A stretch of DNA of 64,000 nt from Sphingobacterium composti (GTDB lineage: Bacteria > Bacteroidota > Bacteroidia > Sphingobacteriales > Sphingobacteriaceae), in NCBI RefSeq assembly GCF_009829075.1, contig NZ_WUQZ01000001.1, positions 244,007-308,006 of the forward strand. Direction: 5' to 3'. The position numbers and the translations under genes are program-made. Below the pieces are notes generated by a model. That model had not been told where the DNA came from. It saw only the letters and a program-made list of their open reading frames with translations, and ran no database searches. Below are positions 1 through 7,464 of this stretch, in pieces (within the stretch, counting starts at the first letter, position 1; every line of letters starts with the position of its first letter).

Positions 1-1
1 G

Positions 2-211
2 GGAGCTGGAAGGAATTCGATTAAAGAATTTATCCATTTTCTAGGAATAGCCAATGGTTCTGCTTATGAGTTACATACACAAGTATTAATTGCAAGTAAG
101 TTAGGATTATTGGATTCTGAGAAATCCATTGAAATATGTAATAAATTAATTGAAATTCAGAAAATGATTTTTGGATTTCAAAATAAACTTAGAAATGATG
201 AACTAAGGTAG
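2..211 (+). CDS. Four-helix bundle protein, C-terminal part (gene starts before the window)
   Basis: The gene enters the window already open; 69 residues and the TAG stop are visible, so the N-terminus is missing. The run SIKEFIHFLGIANGS followed by ELHTQVLIASKLGLL is typical of the small four-helix bundle family (TIGR02436), first known from intervening sequences in 23S rRNA genes but common as stand-alone genes in Bacteroidota. Molecular function is unknown. It lies 60 bp upstream of the thiolase on the same strand, apparently lodged in the beta-oxidation operon as an unrelated passenger. Family call is confident; any role in fatty-acid metabolism would be a guess. Confidence 0.8.
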   Translation, partial: GAGRNSIKEFIHFLGIANGSAYELHTQVLIASKLGLLDSEKSIEICNKLIEIQKMIFGFQNKLRNDELR

Positions 212-271
212 AGAAGTAGATAAAAAATCTATAATCTCATATCAATTGTCTCAAATCTCAAATCTAAACAA

Positions 272-1447
272 ATGGAAGCATATATAGTAGCAGGATATCG
301 TACCGCAGTAGGGAAGGCGCCGAGAGGTGGTTTTCGGTTCATGCGTGCAGACGATTTAGCCGCAGAAGTTATAAAGCATTTAGTGGCATCAGTGCCCAAT
401 TTAAATAAAGATGAAATTGATGATGTCATTGTCGGTAATGCGATGCCTGAGGCGGAGCAAGGGATGAATATGGCGCGTTTCATTTCCTTAATGGGATTGG
501 ATACGGATAAAGTACCGGGTGTGACCGTGAATCGTTACTGTGCATCGGGATTAGATACCATTGCGACAGCAACAGCAAAAATTAAAACCGGCATGGCGGA
601 TATTATTATCGCAGGTGGTGCTGAGGTGATGTCAGGAATGCCGTTTGGTGGTTGGAAAATCGTTCCAAATCCCAAAGTAGCGAAAGACCATCCCGATTGG
701 TATTGGGGAATGGGCTTAACAGCCGAAGCTGTAGCACAGGATTTTAAGGTTTCACGTGAAGACCAAGATGCTTTTGCACTAAAGTCACACCAAAAAGCTG
801 TAAATGCCATTAAAAGTGGAGTTTTCAAAGATGAAATCGTTCCGATTAAAATCAAAGAAAACTACATCAAAGATGGTAAAATGGCAACTCGTGAGTATGT
901 CGTAGACACGGATGAAGGTCCTCGCGCCGATTCTTCATTAGAAGCTTTGGCGAAGCTAAGACCTGTATTTGTGGCAGATGGATGCGTGACAGCTGGTAAC
1001 TCTTCGCAAACTTCGGATGGAGCAGCATTTGTGTTGGTGATGTCTGAGCGAAAAGTGAAAGAACTTGGCTTAAAACCAATCGCAAAATTAATTTCTTATG
1101 CCGTAGCTGGTGTACCTCCTCGTATTATGGGAATTGGTCCAATTGCAGCGATTCCAAAAGCTTTGGAAATGGCGGGTTTGAAAAAAGAGGATATTGACTT
1201 GTTCGAATTAAATGAAGCTTTTGCTTCACAATCTTTAGCTGTTATCCGCGAGCTAGGTTTGGATGAATCCAAAATTAATGTTAACGGTGGCGCGATTGCG
1301 TTGGGTCATCCATTAGGGTGTACTGGTGCTAAATTGACGGTTCAGGTTTTGAATGAGTTGAAACGTCGCGGAGGTAAATATGGCATGGTGACCATGTGTG
1401 TGGGAACAGGCCAGGGCGCAGCAGGAATTTTTGAGTTATTAGACTAA
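272..1447 (+). CDS. fadA: Acetyl-CoA C-acyltransferase (thiolase)
   Basis: Thiolytic cleavage of 3-ketoacyl-CoA to acetyl-CoA and a shortened acyl-CoA, the last step of the cytoplasmic beta-oxidation cycle. At 391 residues it has normal thiolase length. The nucleophile Cys90 lies in NRYCASGLDT, the NEAFA motif follows, then His346 in GHPLGCTGA and Cys376 in CVGTGQGA, so all three catalytic elements are intact. The ATG at 272 is well placed for the N-terminal strand MEAYIVAGYRT. An acyl-CoA dehydrogenase follows 90 bp downstream on the same strand. The partner hydratase/dehydrogenase (fadB type) would be expected just left of the window but is not visible. Confidence 0.93.
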   Translation: MEAYIVAGYRTAVGKAPRGGFRFMRADDLAAEVIKHLVASVPNLNKDEIDDVIVGNAMPEAEQGMNMARFISLMGLDTDKVPGVTVNRYCASGLDTIATATAKIKTGMADIIIAGGAEVMSGMPFGGWKIVPNPKVAKDHPDWYWGMGLTAEAVAQDFKVSREDQDAFALKSHQKAVNAIKSGVFKDEIVPIKIKENYIKDGKMATREYVVDTDEGPRADSSLEALAKLRPVFVADGCVTAGNSSQTSDGAAFVLVMSERKVKELGLKPIAKLISYAVAGVPPRIMGIGPIAAIPKALEMAGLKKEDIDLFELNEAFASQSLAVIRELGLDESKINVNGGAIALGHPLGCTGAKLTVQVLNELKRRGGKYGMVTMCVGTGQGAAGIFELLD

Positions 1448-1465
1448 TGTAGAGAACCAAGATGG

Positions 1466-1515
1466 AAAGATTAAAAAGCAAGGACTAAAGAATATGTCCT
1501 TATTCCTTAATCTTT
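1466..1515. repeat. Intergenic imperfect palindrome between thiolase and acyl-CoA dehydrogenase
   Basis: AAAGATTA at 1466-1473 pairs with TAATCTTT near 1508-1515, and AAGGAC at 1480-1485 pairs with GTCCTT near 1496-1501, around an A-rich loop. There is no T-run typical of a terminator. It sits inside an apparent operon, so it may be an intergenic palindromic repeat or an mRNA-stability hairpin. Confidence 0.45.
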
Positions 1516-1537
1516 ACTCCTTAATCATTATAAAATT

Positions 1538-3322
1538 ATGAGCGAAAATAAATCAATTAAAGGCGGTGAGTTTGTAATTAAAGAAACTGCTTATACAGAT
1601 ATATTTATTCCTGAGGAATTTGACGAAGAAGCACAGATGATTCGTCAAACGTGTTTGGACTTTTTGGATACGGAAGTTTTGAACAAATTAGAACGCATAG
1701 ATGCACAGGAAGAAGGTTTGATGCAAAGTTTGCTGGACAAATCTGGTGAGTTAGGTATGTTGGGCGTTTCGATTCCAGAAGAGTACGGTGGTTTTGGTAA
1801 GAGCTTCAATACTTCGATGCTGGTAGCAGATGCTGTAGGGGGAGGTTTCTCCTTCGCGGTGGCTTTATCAGCGCATACAGGTATCGGTACGTTGCCAATT
1901 TTGTACTATGGTAATGCGGAGCAAAAAGCGAAGTACATTCCAAAGTTAGGTACTGGTGAATGGAAAGCTGCATACTGTTTGACAGAGCCAAACTCAGGTT
2001 CGGATGCTAACTCAGGACGTACTTCAGCGAAGCTAAATGCTGAAGGAACACATTATTTGATTAACGGTCAAAAGATGTGGATTACTAACGGAGGTTTTGC
2101 AGATATTTTTATAGTTTTTGCAAAAATCGATGATGACAAAAACCTTACAGCTTTCATAGTGGAGAAAGATTTCGGAGGTATCACAATGAATCCTGAAGAG
2201 CATAAATTAGGTATTAAAGGCTCTTCTACTCGTCAGGTTTTCTTCAACGATTGTCCTGTTCCTGTTGAAAATATGCTTTCTGAGCGTGAAAATGGATTCA
2301 AGATTGCCGTAAATATTCTGAATATAGGTCGTATCAAATTAGGTGCAGCAACCATTGGATCTGCTCGTTCTGTAATATCTACAGCGGTTAATTATGCAAA
2401 TGAGCGTGTGCAATTCAATTTGCCAATTTCAAAATTCGGCGCTATCCGATACAAGTTGGCGGAAATGGCTACTCGATTGTTTGCTACAGAATCAGCAGCT
2501 TATCGTGCCGGACAAAATATAGATGATGCTTATGACGCTTTGGTCGCAGGAGGAATGGATGAAGCGAAGGCAAAATTGAAATCTGTAGAACAATTTGCTA
2601 TCGAATGTGCGATTATCAAGGTTTGGTGTTCAGAAATGTTGGATTATGTAGTGGATGAGGGTGTGCAAATTTATGGAGGAATGGGCTACTCTGCGGAAGC
2701 TCCAATGGAAAGAGCTTATCGTGACTCGCGCATCAACAGAATATTTGAAGGAACAAACGAGGTCAATCGTCTGTTGGTTGTGGATATGTTGTTGAAGCGT
2801 GCAATGAAAGGTGAATTAGATTTGATGGGGCCTGCACAAGTAGTAGCAGGAGAATTGATGTCTATTCCAGATTTTGGAGAAGAAGACGATAAACCATTTG
2901 CTGCGGAGAAAAAGATCATTGCAAATTTGAAAAAGGCAGGTTTGTTAGTAGCAGGTGCTGCAGTTCAAAAATTGATGATGTCCTTGTCAAAAGAGCAAGA
3001 AATCTTAATGAATATTGCTGATATCATTGGTTATGTATATGTAGCTGAATCCGTTTTATTACGTGCTGAAAAATTGTACCATACCAAAGGCGAAGAAGCT
3101 GCAGCATTAGCCACAGATATGGCTCTTGTGTATTTGTATACTACGATTGACAAAGTCAATGTGGCAGCGAAGGAGGCATTGTATTCATTTGGAGAAGGTG
3201 ATGAGTTAAATATGATGTTGGTTGGTATTCGTCGCTTTACGAAGGCAGCACCTTTCAATGTGAAAGACGCACGTCAACGCATTGCACGTAAACTAATTGA
3301 AGAAAATAAGTACTGTTTTTAA
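1538..3322 (+). CDS. Acyl-CoA dehydrogenase with C-terminal extension
   Basis: FAD-dependent alpha,beta-dehydrogenation of acyl-CoA, the first step of beta-oxidation. Residues about 30-145 form the N-terminal helical domain. The middle beta domain carries CLTEPNSGSDA, which lines the flavin site. The C-terminal helical domain ends near IFEGTNEVNR (about residue 403). The protein has 594 residues, nearly 200 more than a classical short/medium-chain enzyme; the extra helical C-terminus resembles the long-chain (VLCAD/ACAD9-like) architecture common in Bacteroidota. Its place downstream of the thiolase supports one fatty-acid degradation operon, closed by the terminator at 3361. Chain-length preference cannot be read from the sequence. 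Confidence 0.92.
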   Translation: MSENKSIKGGEFVIKETAYTDIFIPEEFDEEAQMIRQTCLDFLDTEVLNKLERIDAQEEGLMQSLLDKSGELGMLGVSIPEEYGGFGKSFNTSMLVADAVGGGFSFAVALSAHTGIGTLPILYYGNAEQKAKYIPKLGTGEWKAAYCLTEPNSGSDANSGRTSAKLNAEGTHYLINGQKMWITNGGFADIFIVFAKIDDDKNLTAFIVEKDFGGITMNPEEHKLGIKGSSTRQVFFNDCPVPVENMLSERENGFKIAVNILNIGRIKLGAATIGSARSVISTAVNYANERVQFNLPISKFGAIRYKLAEMATRLFATESAAYRAGQNIDDAYDALVAGGMDEAKAKLKSVEQFAIECAIIKVWCSEMLDYVVDEGVQIYGGMGYSAEAPMERAYRDSRINRIFEGTNEVNRLLVVDMLLKRAMKGELDLMGPAQVVAGELMSIPDFGEEDDKPFAAEKKIIANLKKAGLLVAGAAVQKLMMSLSKEQEILMNIADIIGYVYVAESVLLRAEKLYHTKGEEAAALATDMALVYLYTTIDKVNVAAKEALYSFGEGDELNMMLVGIRRFTKAAPFNVKDARQRIARKLIEENKYCF

Positions 3323-3360
3323 TAAAAAATAGTTTTATTTAAGTTGATTATAATTGGTAA

Positions 3361-3388
3361 AGCCCGCTGTCACAGCGGGCTTTTTTAT
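3361..3388 (+). terminator. Rho-independent terminator of the beta-oxidation operon
   Basis: The stem AGCCCGCTG / CAGCGGGCT has a three-base loop and is followed by TTTTTT. It lies 38 bp after the acyl-CoA dehydrogenase stop. A strong GC stem in AT-rich DNA makes this a confident call. Confidence 0.9.
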
Positions 3389-3524
3389 GTCTAATAAAAT
3401 TTTCATCTTTCATATTTTATAAAGTTTTATATACCTCAAAGAAATTAAGTGGTTGTAATACAGCGGTTTGATTAGAAATGTATATTAAATCTATAAAATT
3501 AGTAGACTTTTTATTTTTTGTTAT

Positions 3525-3532
3525 TATATTTG
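3525..3532 (+). promoter_or_regulatory. Bacteroidota -7 element (TATATTTG) of the leader/TonB receptor transcript
   Basis: TATATTTG matches the TAnnTTTG -7 consensus of Bacteroidota sigma factors; no clean -33 TTTG is seen. Transcription would start near 3538-3540, giving an mRNA leader of about 280 nt before the receptor start at 3819. The leader contains the short ORF and hairpins described below. Confidence 0.5.
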
Positions 3533-3595
3533 CATCGTGATGTATATATACGCATACAATTAGCTAATAATCAACGATAAATAAGATTTAAAAGA

Positions 3596-3694
3596 ATGAA
3601 TCAATTATACAACTTAAAAAAAGGAGACTTCGAAGATAAGTCATCAAATCTAAAACAAAATCTTTCTTGTGAAATGATGCGAATGTGTAGCTAA
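3596..3694 (+). CDS. Putative Cys/Met-rich regulatory leader peptide (32 codons)
   Basis: A short ORF starts at ATG 3596 and stops at TAA 3692-3694, inside the mRNA leader of the receptor gene. Its last eight codons encode C-E-M-M-R-M-C-S: two Cys and three Met in seven codons, a density not expected by chance. The stop lies five nt before the 5' arm of a pair of competing hairpins. This is the classical layout of a translation-coupled attenuator, here sensing the sulfur amino acids, and it fits the TauE/SafE-type permease downstream. The ORF, its codons and the hairpins are seen; translation and regulation are inferred. I know of no database family to assign it to. Confidence 0.5.
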   Translation: MNQLYNLKKGDFEDKSSNLKQNLSCEMMRMCS

Positions 3695-3698
3695 TTTC

Positions 3699-3750
3699 AT
3701 TCCCCCTTATGTATATAGATAGGGGAAGTGTGAGGCTTCCCCTTGATTTT
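3699..3750 (+). promoter_or_regulatory. Competing hairpins forming a putative attenuator
   Basis: Three arms are visible: TTCCCC at 3700-3705, GGGGAAG at 3722-3728 and CTTCCCC at 3736-3742. The middle arm can pair with either neighbour but not both. The second pairing (7 bp, 7-nt loop) is followed by TTGATTTTGTT, a weak terminator tail. A ribosome at the leader stop (3692-3694) would cover the first arm and allow the terminator-like hairpin. A ribosome stalled at the first Cys/Met codons (3668-3679) would leave it free to form the alternative hairpin. Confidence 0.5.
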
Positions 3751-3818
3751 GTTAATAATGAACAAGTTTTCAATTGGCGTTGTCACTTGTAATATTCACT
3801 ACTAAACGATTTAAATTT

Positions 3819-6413
3819 ATGAATTATAAAATTATTTATAGCATTTCAGTTGGATTATCTTTGTTGCTAGGCACTACAACAGTAGTAAAAGCGCAAGAGA
3901 AAAATCCTAAACCTATCATTAATGCTTCCTTAATCGGTACTGTCATCGATGCTGATAGTAAGGAGCCTATATCAGGTGTAACTGTGCAATTGGATGCTGT
4001 AACTCACCAAGTTAAAACTGACCGTGATGGTAAATTTCAGTTTGTAACCGGTCAAAAATTACCATTTACAGTTGTGGTATCTTATTTGGGATATGAAACA
4101 CAAAAATTGATAATTGAAATATCACCAGCCGTTATAGAATTAAAACAAGGTGTAAATTCTCTAGAACAAGTATTTGTGACTTCTCGTCGTCGGGCAGAAC
4201 AAATTCAAGATATCCCTATTCCTGTATCATTGGTTCGTGCCAGCACTATTGAGGATGCAGGTGCATTCAATGTAAACCGTATTAAGGAGGTCGTTCCTAC
4301 CGTACAATTATATGCTTCGAATGCACGTAATACCACATTAAACATTCGTGGATTGGGTTCTACATATGGATTGACCAATGATGGTATCGACCCAGGTGTA
4401 GGTTTTTATTTGGATGGTGTTTATTTGGCACGTCCAGCCGCTACTGCTTTAGATTTTATTGATATTGAACAAATAGAGGTTTTGCGAGGTCCACAGGGTA
4501 CTTTGTTTGGGAAGAATACAACATCAGGAGCTTTTAACATTACTTCTCGTCTTCCATCATTCATTCCGGGAGCCAATTTTGAAGTTAGCTATGGAAATTT
4601 TGGTTATGTGCAAGGGAAAGCTTCTATCACTGGACCTTTAGTAAAAGACAAATTAGCAGCTAGAGTCTCATTCTCGGGTACGCAGCGTGATGGTTTGCTG
4701 TATAATGTGAGTACAGACCGTCAAATCAATGATATCAACAATTTAGGTTTACGTGGTCAATTATTGTATACGCCTTCGGAAAATTTAAAGGTTACGTTGA
4801 CGGGAGATAGAACGATTCAAAAACCTGATGGATACGGGTGGGCTGTGGCTGGTGTTGTGCAGAATCAACGTTCAGAATTCAGACAGTTCAATAGTATTAT
4901 TAAAGATTTGAACTACGAAATTCCTTACAAAAGTGCTTTTGAGCGTAAAGTAGATTTGGATACACGTTCTAAAGCAGACAATGAATTGGGTGGTGTTTCA
5001 CTGAATTTTGATTATAAAATAGGAAAAGGAACGTTGACTTCAACTTCGGCATGGCGCTATTGGAAATGGGTGCCATTGAATGATAGAGATTATTTAGGTG
5101 TACCTGCTTATACCATTTCGTCGGGAACTTCTAAACATGATCAATGGTCTCAGGAATTTAGATATTCAGGAGATATCAATGAGAAATTGAGTGGTGTGGT
5201 TGGAGTATTTGGCTTGTGGCAAGATTTAAGTACCGATCCAGTGCATACCGAGGAGGCTGGCGATGCTCTATGGCGTTTTCAACAAAATAATGCTGCAGCT
5301 ACCCAATGGGCTCCAGGCTTGATAGATAGAGTGGGTATTCGTACTAACTATGGTATCAAAAGTACCAGTTTGGCGATATTTGGTCAATTAGATTATGCGG
5401 TGACAGAAAAATTGCACATCCTACCAGGTATTCGTTATAATTATGATAAAAAAGTAGCCAACTACGACCGCAAAAAATATATCGATAATGATATTACATA
5501 TACCGCAGAGCAATTGGCTGCTGTCAACAGTATCTATTCTGACCAGCAATTTGACGTCGATGCTGATGCAGGAAATTTCTCGGGACAATTGTCTTTGCAA
5601 TATAAATTTACGCCGAATTACAATGCTTTCGTAACTTATTCTAAAAGCTACAAACCAATCGGTATCAACGTAGGTGGTTTGCCTGTAATTGATGGAAAAG
5701 TAGCGGCAGAATTGGCGGAAGTACAACCAGAATCGGTAAATCATTACGAATTAGGTGTTAAAACCAATCCTATTCGCAATGCTTTCTTGAACTTAACTAT
5801 TTTCCAAACTAGCATAAAAGATTACCAAACGCAAGTGCAAACACCAGACCCAGGTGTGAATCGCGGTTATTTGGCGAATGCTGAAAAGGTTAGTGTGAAA
5901 GGTCTAGAATTGGATGGAAGTATCAAAGCAAGTAGCTATTTAAGAATTAATGCTGCTTTTGCGTACACAGATGGTAAATATGATTCATTCACGAATGCGC
6001 CTGTGCCATTAGAAGAAGTTGGTGGTGCGCAAGCATTTAAAGATGTGTCAGGTGGAGAATTGCCAGGTATTTCGAAATTTTCGTGGACTATTGCACCTGA
6101 ATTGACGACTAAAGGAAATTTCTTAGCCTTGCAAGGAACATATTTCTTAGGAGCCGACGCTTTCTACCGTTCTAAATTTTCGTCTAGCCCTTCTCCATCT
6201 CAATATTTGAACATTGATGCCTACGCATTAGTTAATGCACGTGTGGGATTCAGAGGTGCCAATGGTTTATCTGTGATAGTATGGAGTAGAAATTTAACGA
6301 ATAAAGATTATTACGAACAATTATTAGCAGCGCCTGGCAACTTCGGACAATATGCTGGAATGGTGGGCGACCAACGTACCTATGGTGTGACGTTGCGATA
6401 CAATTGGAGATAA
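3819..6413 (+). CDS. TonB-dependent receptor with N-terminal carboxypeptidase-like domain
   Basis: Outer-membrane active importer of 864 residues. The ATG at 3819 is chosen because it begins a clean signal peptide (LSLLLGTTTVVKAQ). The frame is open to a TTG at 3774, but that would add 15 residues before the signal. After the signal come a beta-sandwich (GTVIDADSKEPISGVTV), a plug domain (NIRGLGSTYG; EVLRGPQGTLFGKNTTSGA) and a barrel ending in an aromatic strand (TLRYNWR). There is no SusD partner, so it is not a SusC-type receptor. Plug and barrel resemble siderophore/small-molecule receptors. Its leader and the following TauE/SafE gene suggest an organosulfur or sulfur-ester substrate, which is inference. 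Confidence 0.85.
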   Translation: MNYKIIYSISVGLSLLLGTTTVVKAQEKNPKPIINASLIGTVIDADSKEPISGVTVQLDAVTHQVKTDRDGKFQFVTGQKLPFTVVVSYLGYETQKLIIEISPAVIELKQGVNSLEQVFVTSRRRAEQIQDIPIPVSLVRASTIEDAGAFNVNRIKEVVPTVQLYASNARNTTLNIRGLGSTYGLTNDGIDPGVGFYLDGVYLARPAATALDFIDIEQIEVLRGPQGTLFGKNTTSGAFNITSRLPSFIPGANFEVSYGNFGYVQGKASITGPLVKDKLAARVSFSGTQRDGLLYNVSTDRQINDINNLGLRGQLLYTPSENLKVTLTGDRTIQKPDGYGWAVAGVVQNQRSEFRQFNSIIKDLNYEIPYKSAFERKVDLDTRSKADNELGGVSLNFDYKIGKGTLTSTSAWRYWKWVPLNDRDYLGVPAYTISSGTSKHDQWSQEFRYSGDINEKLSGVVGVFGLWQDLSTDPVHTEEAGDALWRFQQNNAAATQWAPGLIDRVGIRTNYGIKSTSLAIFGQLDYAVTEKLHILPGIRYNYDKKVANYDRKKYIDNDITYTAEQLAAVNSIYSDQQFDVDADAGNFSGQLSLQYKFTPNYNAFVTYSKSYKPIGINVGGLPVIDGKVAAELAEVQPESVNHYELGVKTNPIRNAFLNLTIFQTSIKDYQTQVQTPDPGVNRGYLANAEKVSVKGLELDGSIKASSYLRINAAFAYTDGKYDSFTNAPVPLEEVGGAQAFKDVSGGELPGISKFSWTIAPELTTKGNFLALQGTYFLGADAFYRSKFSSSPSPSQYLNIDAYALVNARVGFRGANGLSVIVWSRNLTNKDYYEQLLAAPGNFGQYAGMVGDQRTYGVTLRYNWR

Positions 6414-6435
6414 AACTATTACAAGAGATAAAACT

Positions 6436-7332
6436 ATGAGTGATAAAGTACAAGTTGCAGAATTACAGATGAAGAACAAGAAAAAGTTGACTCCCATCGT
6501 CGGATTGATATTATTACTAAAACTTTTTATAGTAGTCTATTTTGGCTATTTAATTACCCAAGCAATCGAGAATAATACGATTCACTTTGATAGCACATTC
6601 TTTCTATTTATTGTTGCAGGATTTTTTGCGCAATTGATTGATGGTGCTCTGGGGATGGCTTATGGTGTTAGCTGCACAACTTTATTGCTTAGTCTGGGCA
6701 TATCTCCAAAGTTGGCTTCTGCAAGTGTACATACATCTGAGATTTTTACGACTGGTGTATCTGGTTTATCACACATACGTTTTAATAATTTAGATAAAAA
6801 GCTATTTTTCAGTATTGTTTTTACAGGTGTAATTGGAGCCAGTTTGGGAGCATATTTATTAGCTGACTTGTTTGATGGTGGTAATGTGAAGCCTTATATT
6901 TCCGCTTACTTGGTGTTTCTTGGAGGATACTTGATTTTCAAAGCAGTGCGTAAAAAAAGCGAAGCGAAACCAAAAACAAAATACGCTCCTGTATTAGCAT
7001 TTTTTGGAGGTCTATTGGATGCTATAGGTGGAGGTGGTTGGGGACCTATTGTGACCTCAAATTTGTTGAGTCAAGGGCATAATCCACGTAAGACAATTGG
7101 TTCGGTAAATACAGCTGAGTTTTTTGTGACCTATTTTGCTACCGTTGTATTTATTTTTGTGTTGGGTGTACAACATTTGGATATAGTACTTGGATTAGTC
7201 ATAGGAGGTGTGTTAGCAGCTCCGATAGGTGCTTACGTTGCTTCAAAGATTAATGCTAAGGCACTCATGATTTTGGTAGGAACATTAGTGATACTTACTT
7301 CTACCTATAGCTTGATAAGTCTCTTTTATTAG
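6436..7332 (+). CDS. TauE/SafE family sulfite exporter-like permease
   Basis: Inner-membrane protein of 298 residues with about eight hydrophobic segments in two related halves (GFFAQLIDGALGMAYG in the first, FFGGLLDAIGGGGWGP in the second), the duplicated signature of the TauE/SafE family. Characterised members move sulfite, sulfoacetate or related anions, though the family is broad. It follows the TonB receptor by 22 bp with no terminator between, so they are co-transcribed; a strong terminator follows at 7351. Together they look like an outer/inner membrane pair for a sulfur compound. Direction of transport and substrate cannot be read from sequence. Confidence 0.85.
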   Translation: MSDKVQVAELQMKNKKKLTPIVGLILLLKLFIVVYFGYLITQAIENNTIHFDSTFFLFIVAGFFAQLIDGALGMAYGVSCTTLLLSLGISPKLASASVHTSEIFTTGVSGLSHIRFNNLDKKLFFSIVFTGVIGASLGAYLLADLFDGGNVKPYISAYLVFLGGYLIFKAVRKKSEAKPKTKYAPVLAFFGGLLDAIGGGGWGPIVTSNLLSQGHNPRKTIGSVNTAEFFVTYFATVVFIFVLGVQHLDIVLGLVIGGVLAAPIGAYVASKINAKALMILVGTLVILTSTYSLISLFY

Positions 7333-7350
7333 TATAACTTTATATGGTTG

Positions 7351-7387
7351 AAAGCTGTATCATGTACTTGTGATACAGCTTTTTTTG
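7351..7387 (+). terminator. Rho-independent terminator after the TauE/SafE gene
   Basis: AAAGCTGTATCA at 7351-7362 pairs perfectly with TGATACAGCTTT at 7371-7382 around an 8-nt loop, and runs into TTTTTTT. It separates the receptor/permease unit from the oxidoreductase unit. Confidence 0.9.
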
Positions 7388-7464
7388 TGTTTAAAATTCA
7401 TGATTATGATACATTTCACTTATATAACTAGTATCTTAGAATAAGATTTTAAGCGTATATAGAA

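Noticed and set aside
3588..3773. Minus-strand open frame of 61 codons over the receptor leader
   Set aside because: No promoter, no recognisable protein; it lies across the hairpins and leader ORF, which explain the sequence better.
3774..3818. Upstream TTG start for the TonB receptor
   Set aside because: It would place 15 residues before a clean signal peptide; the ATG at 3819 starts directly at the signal.
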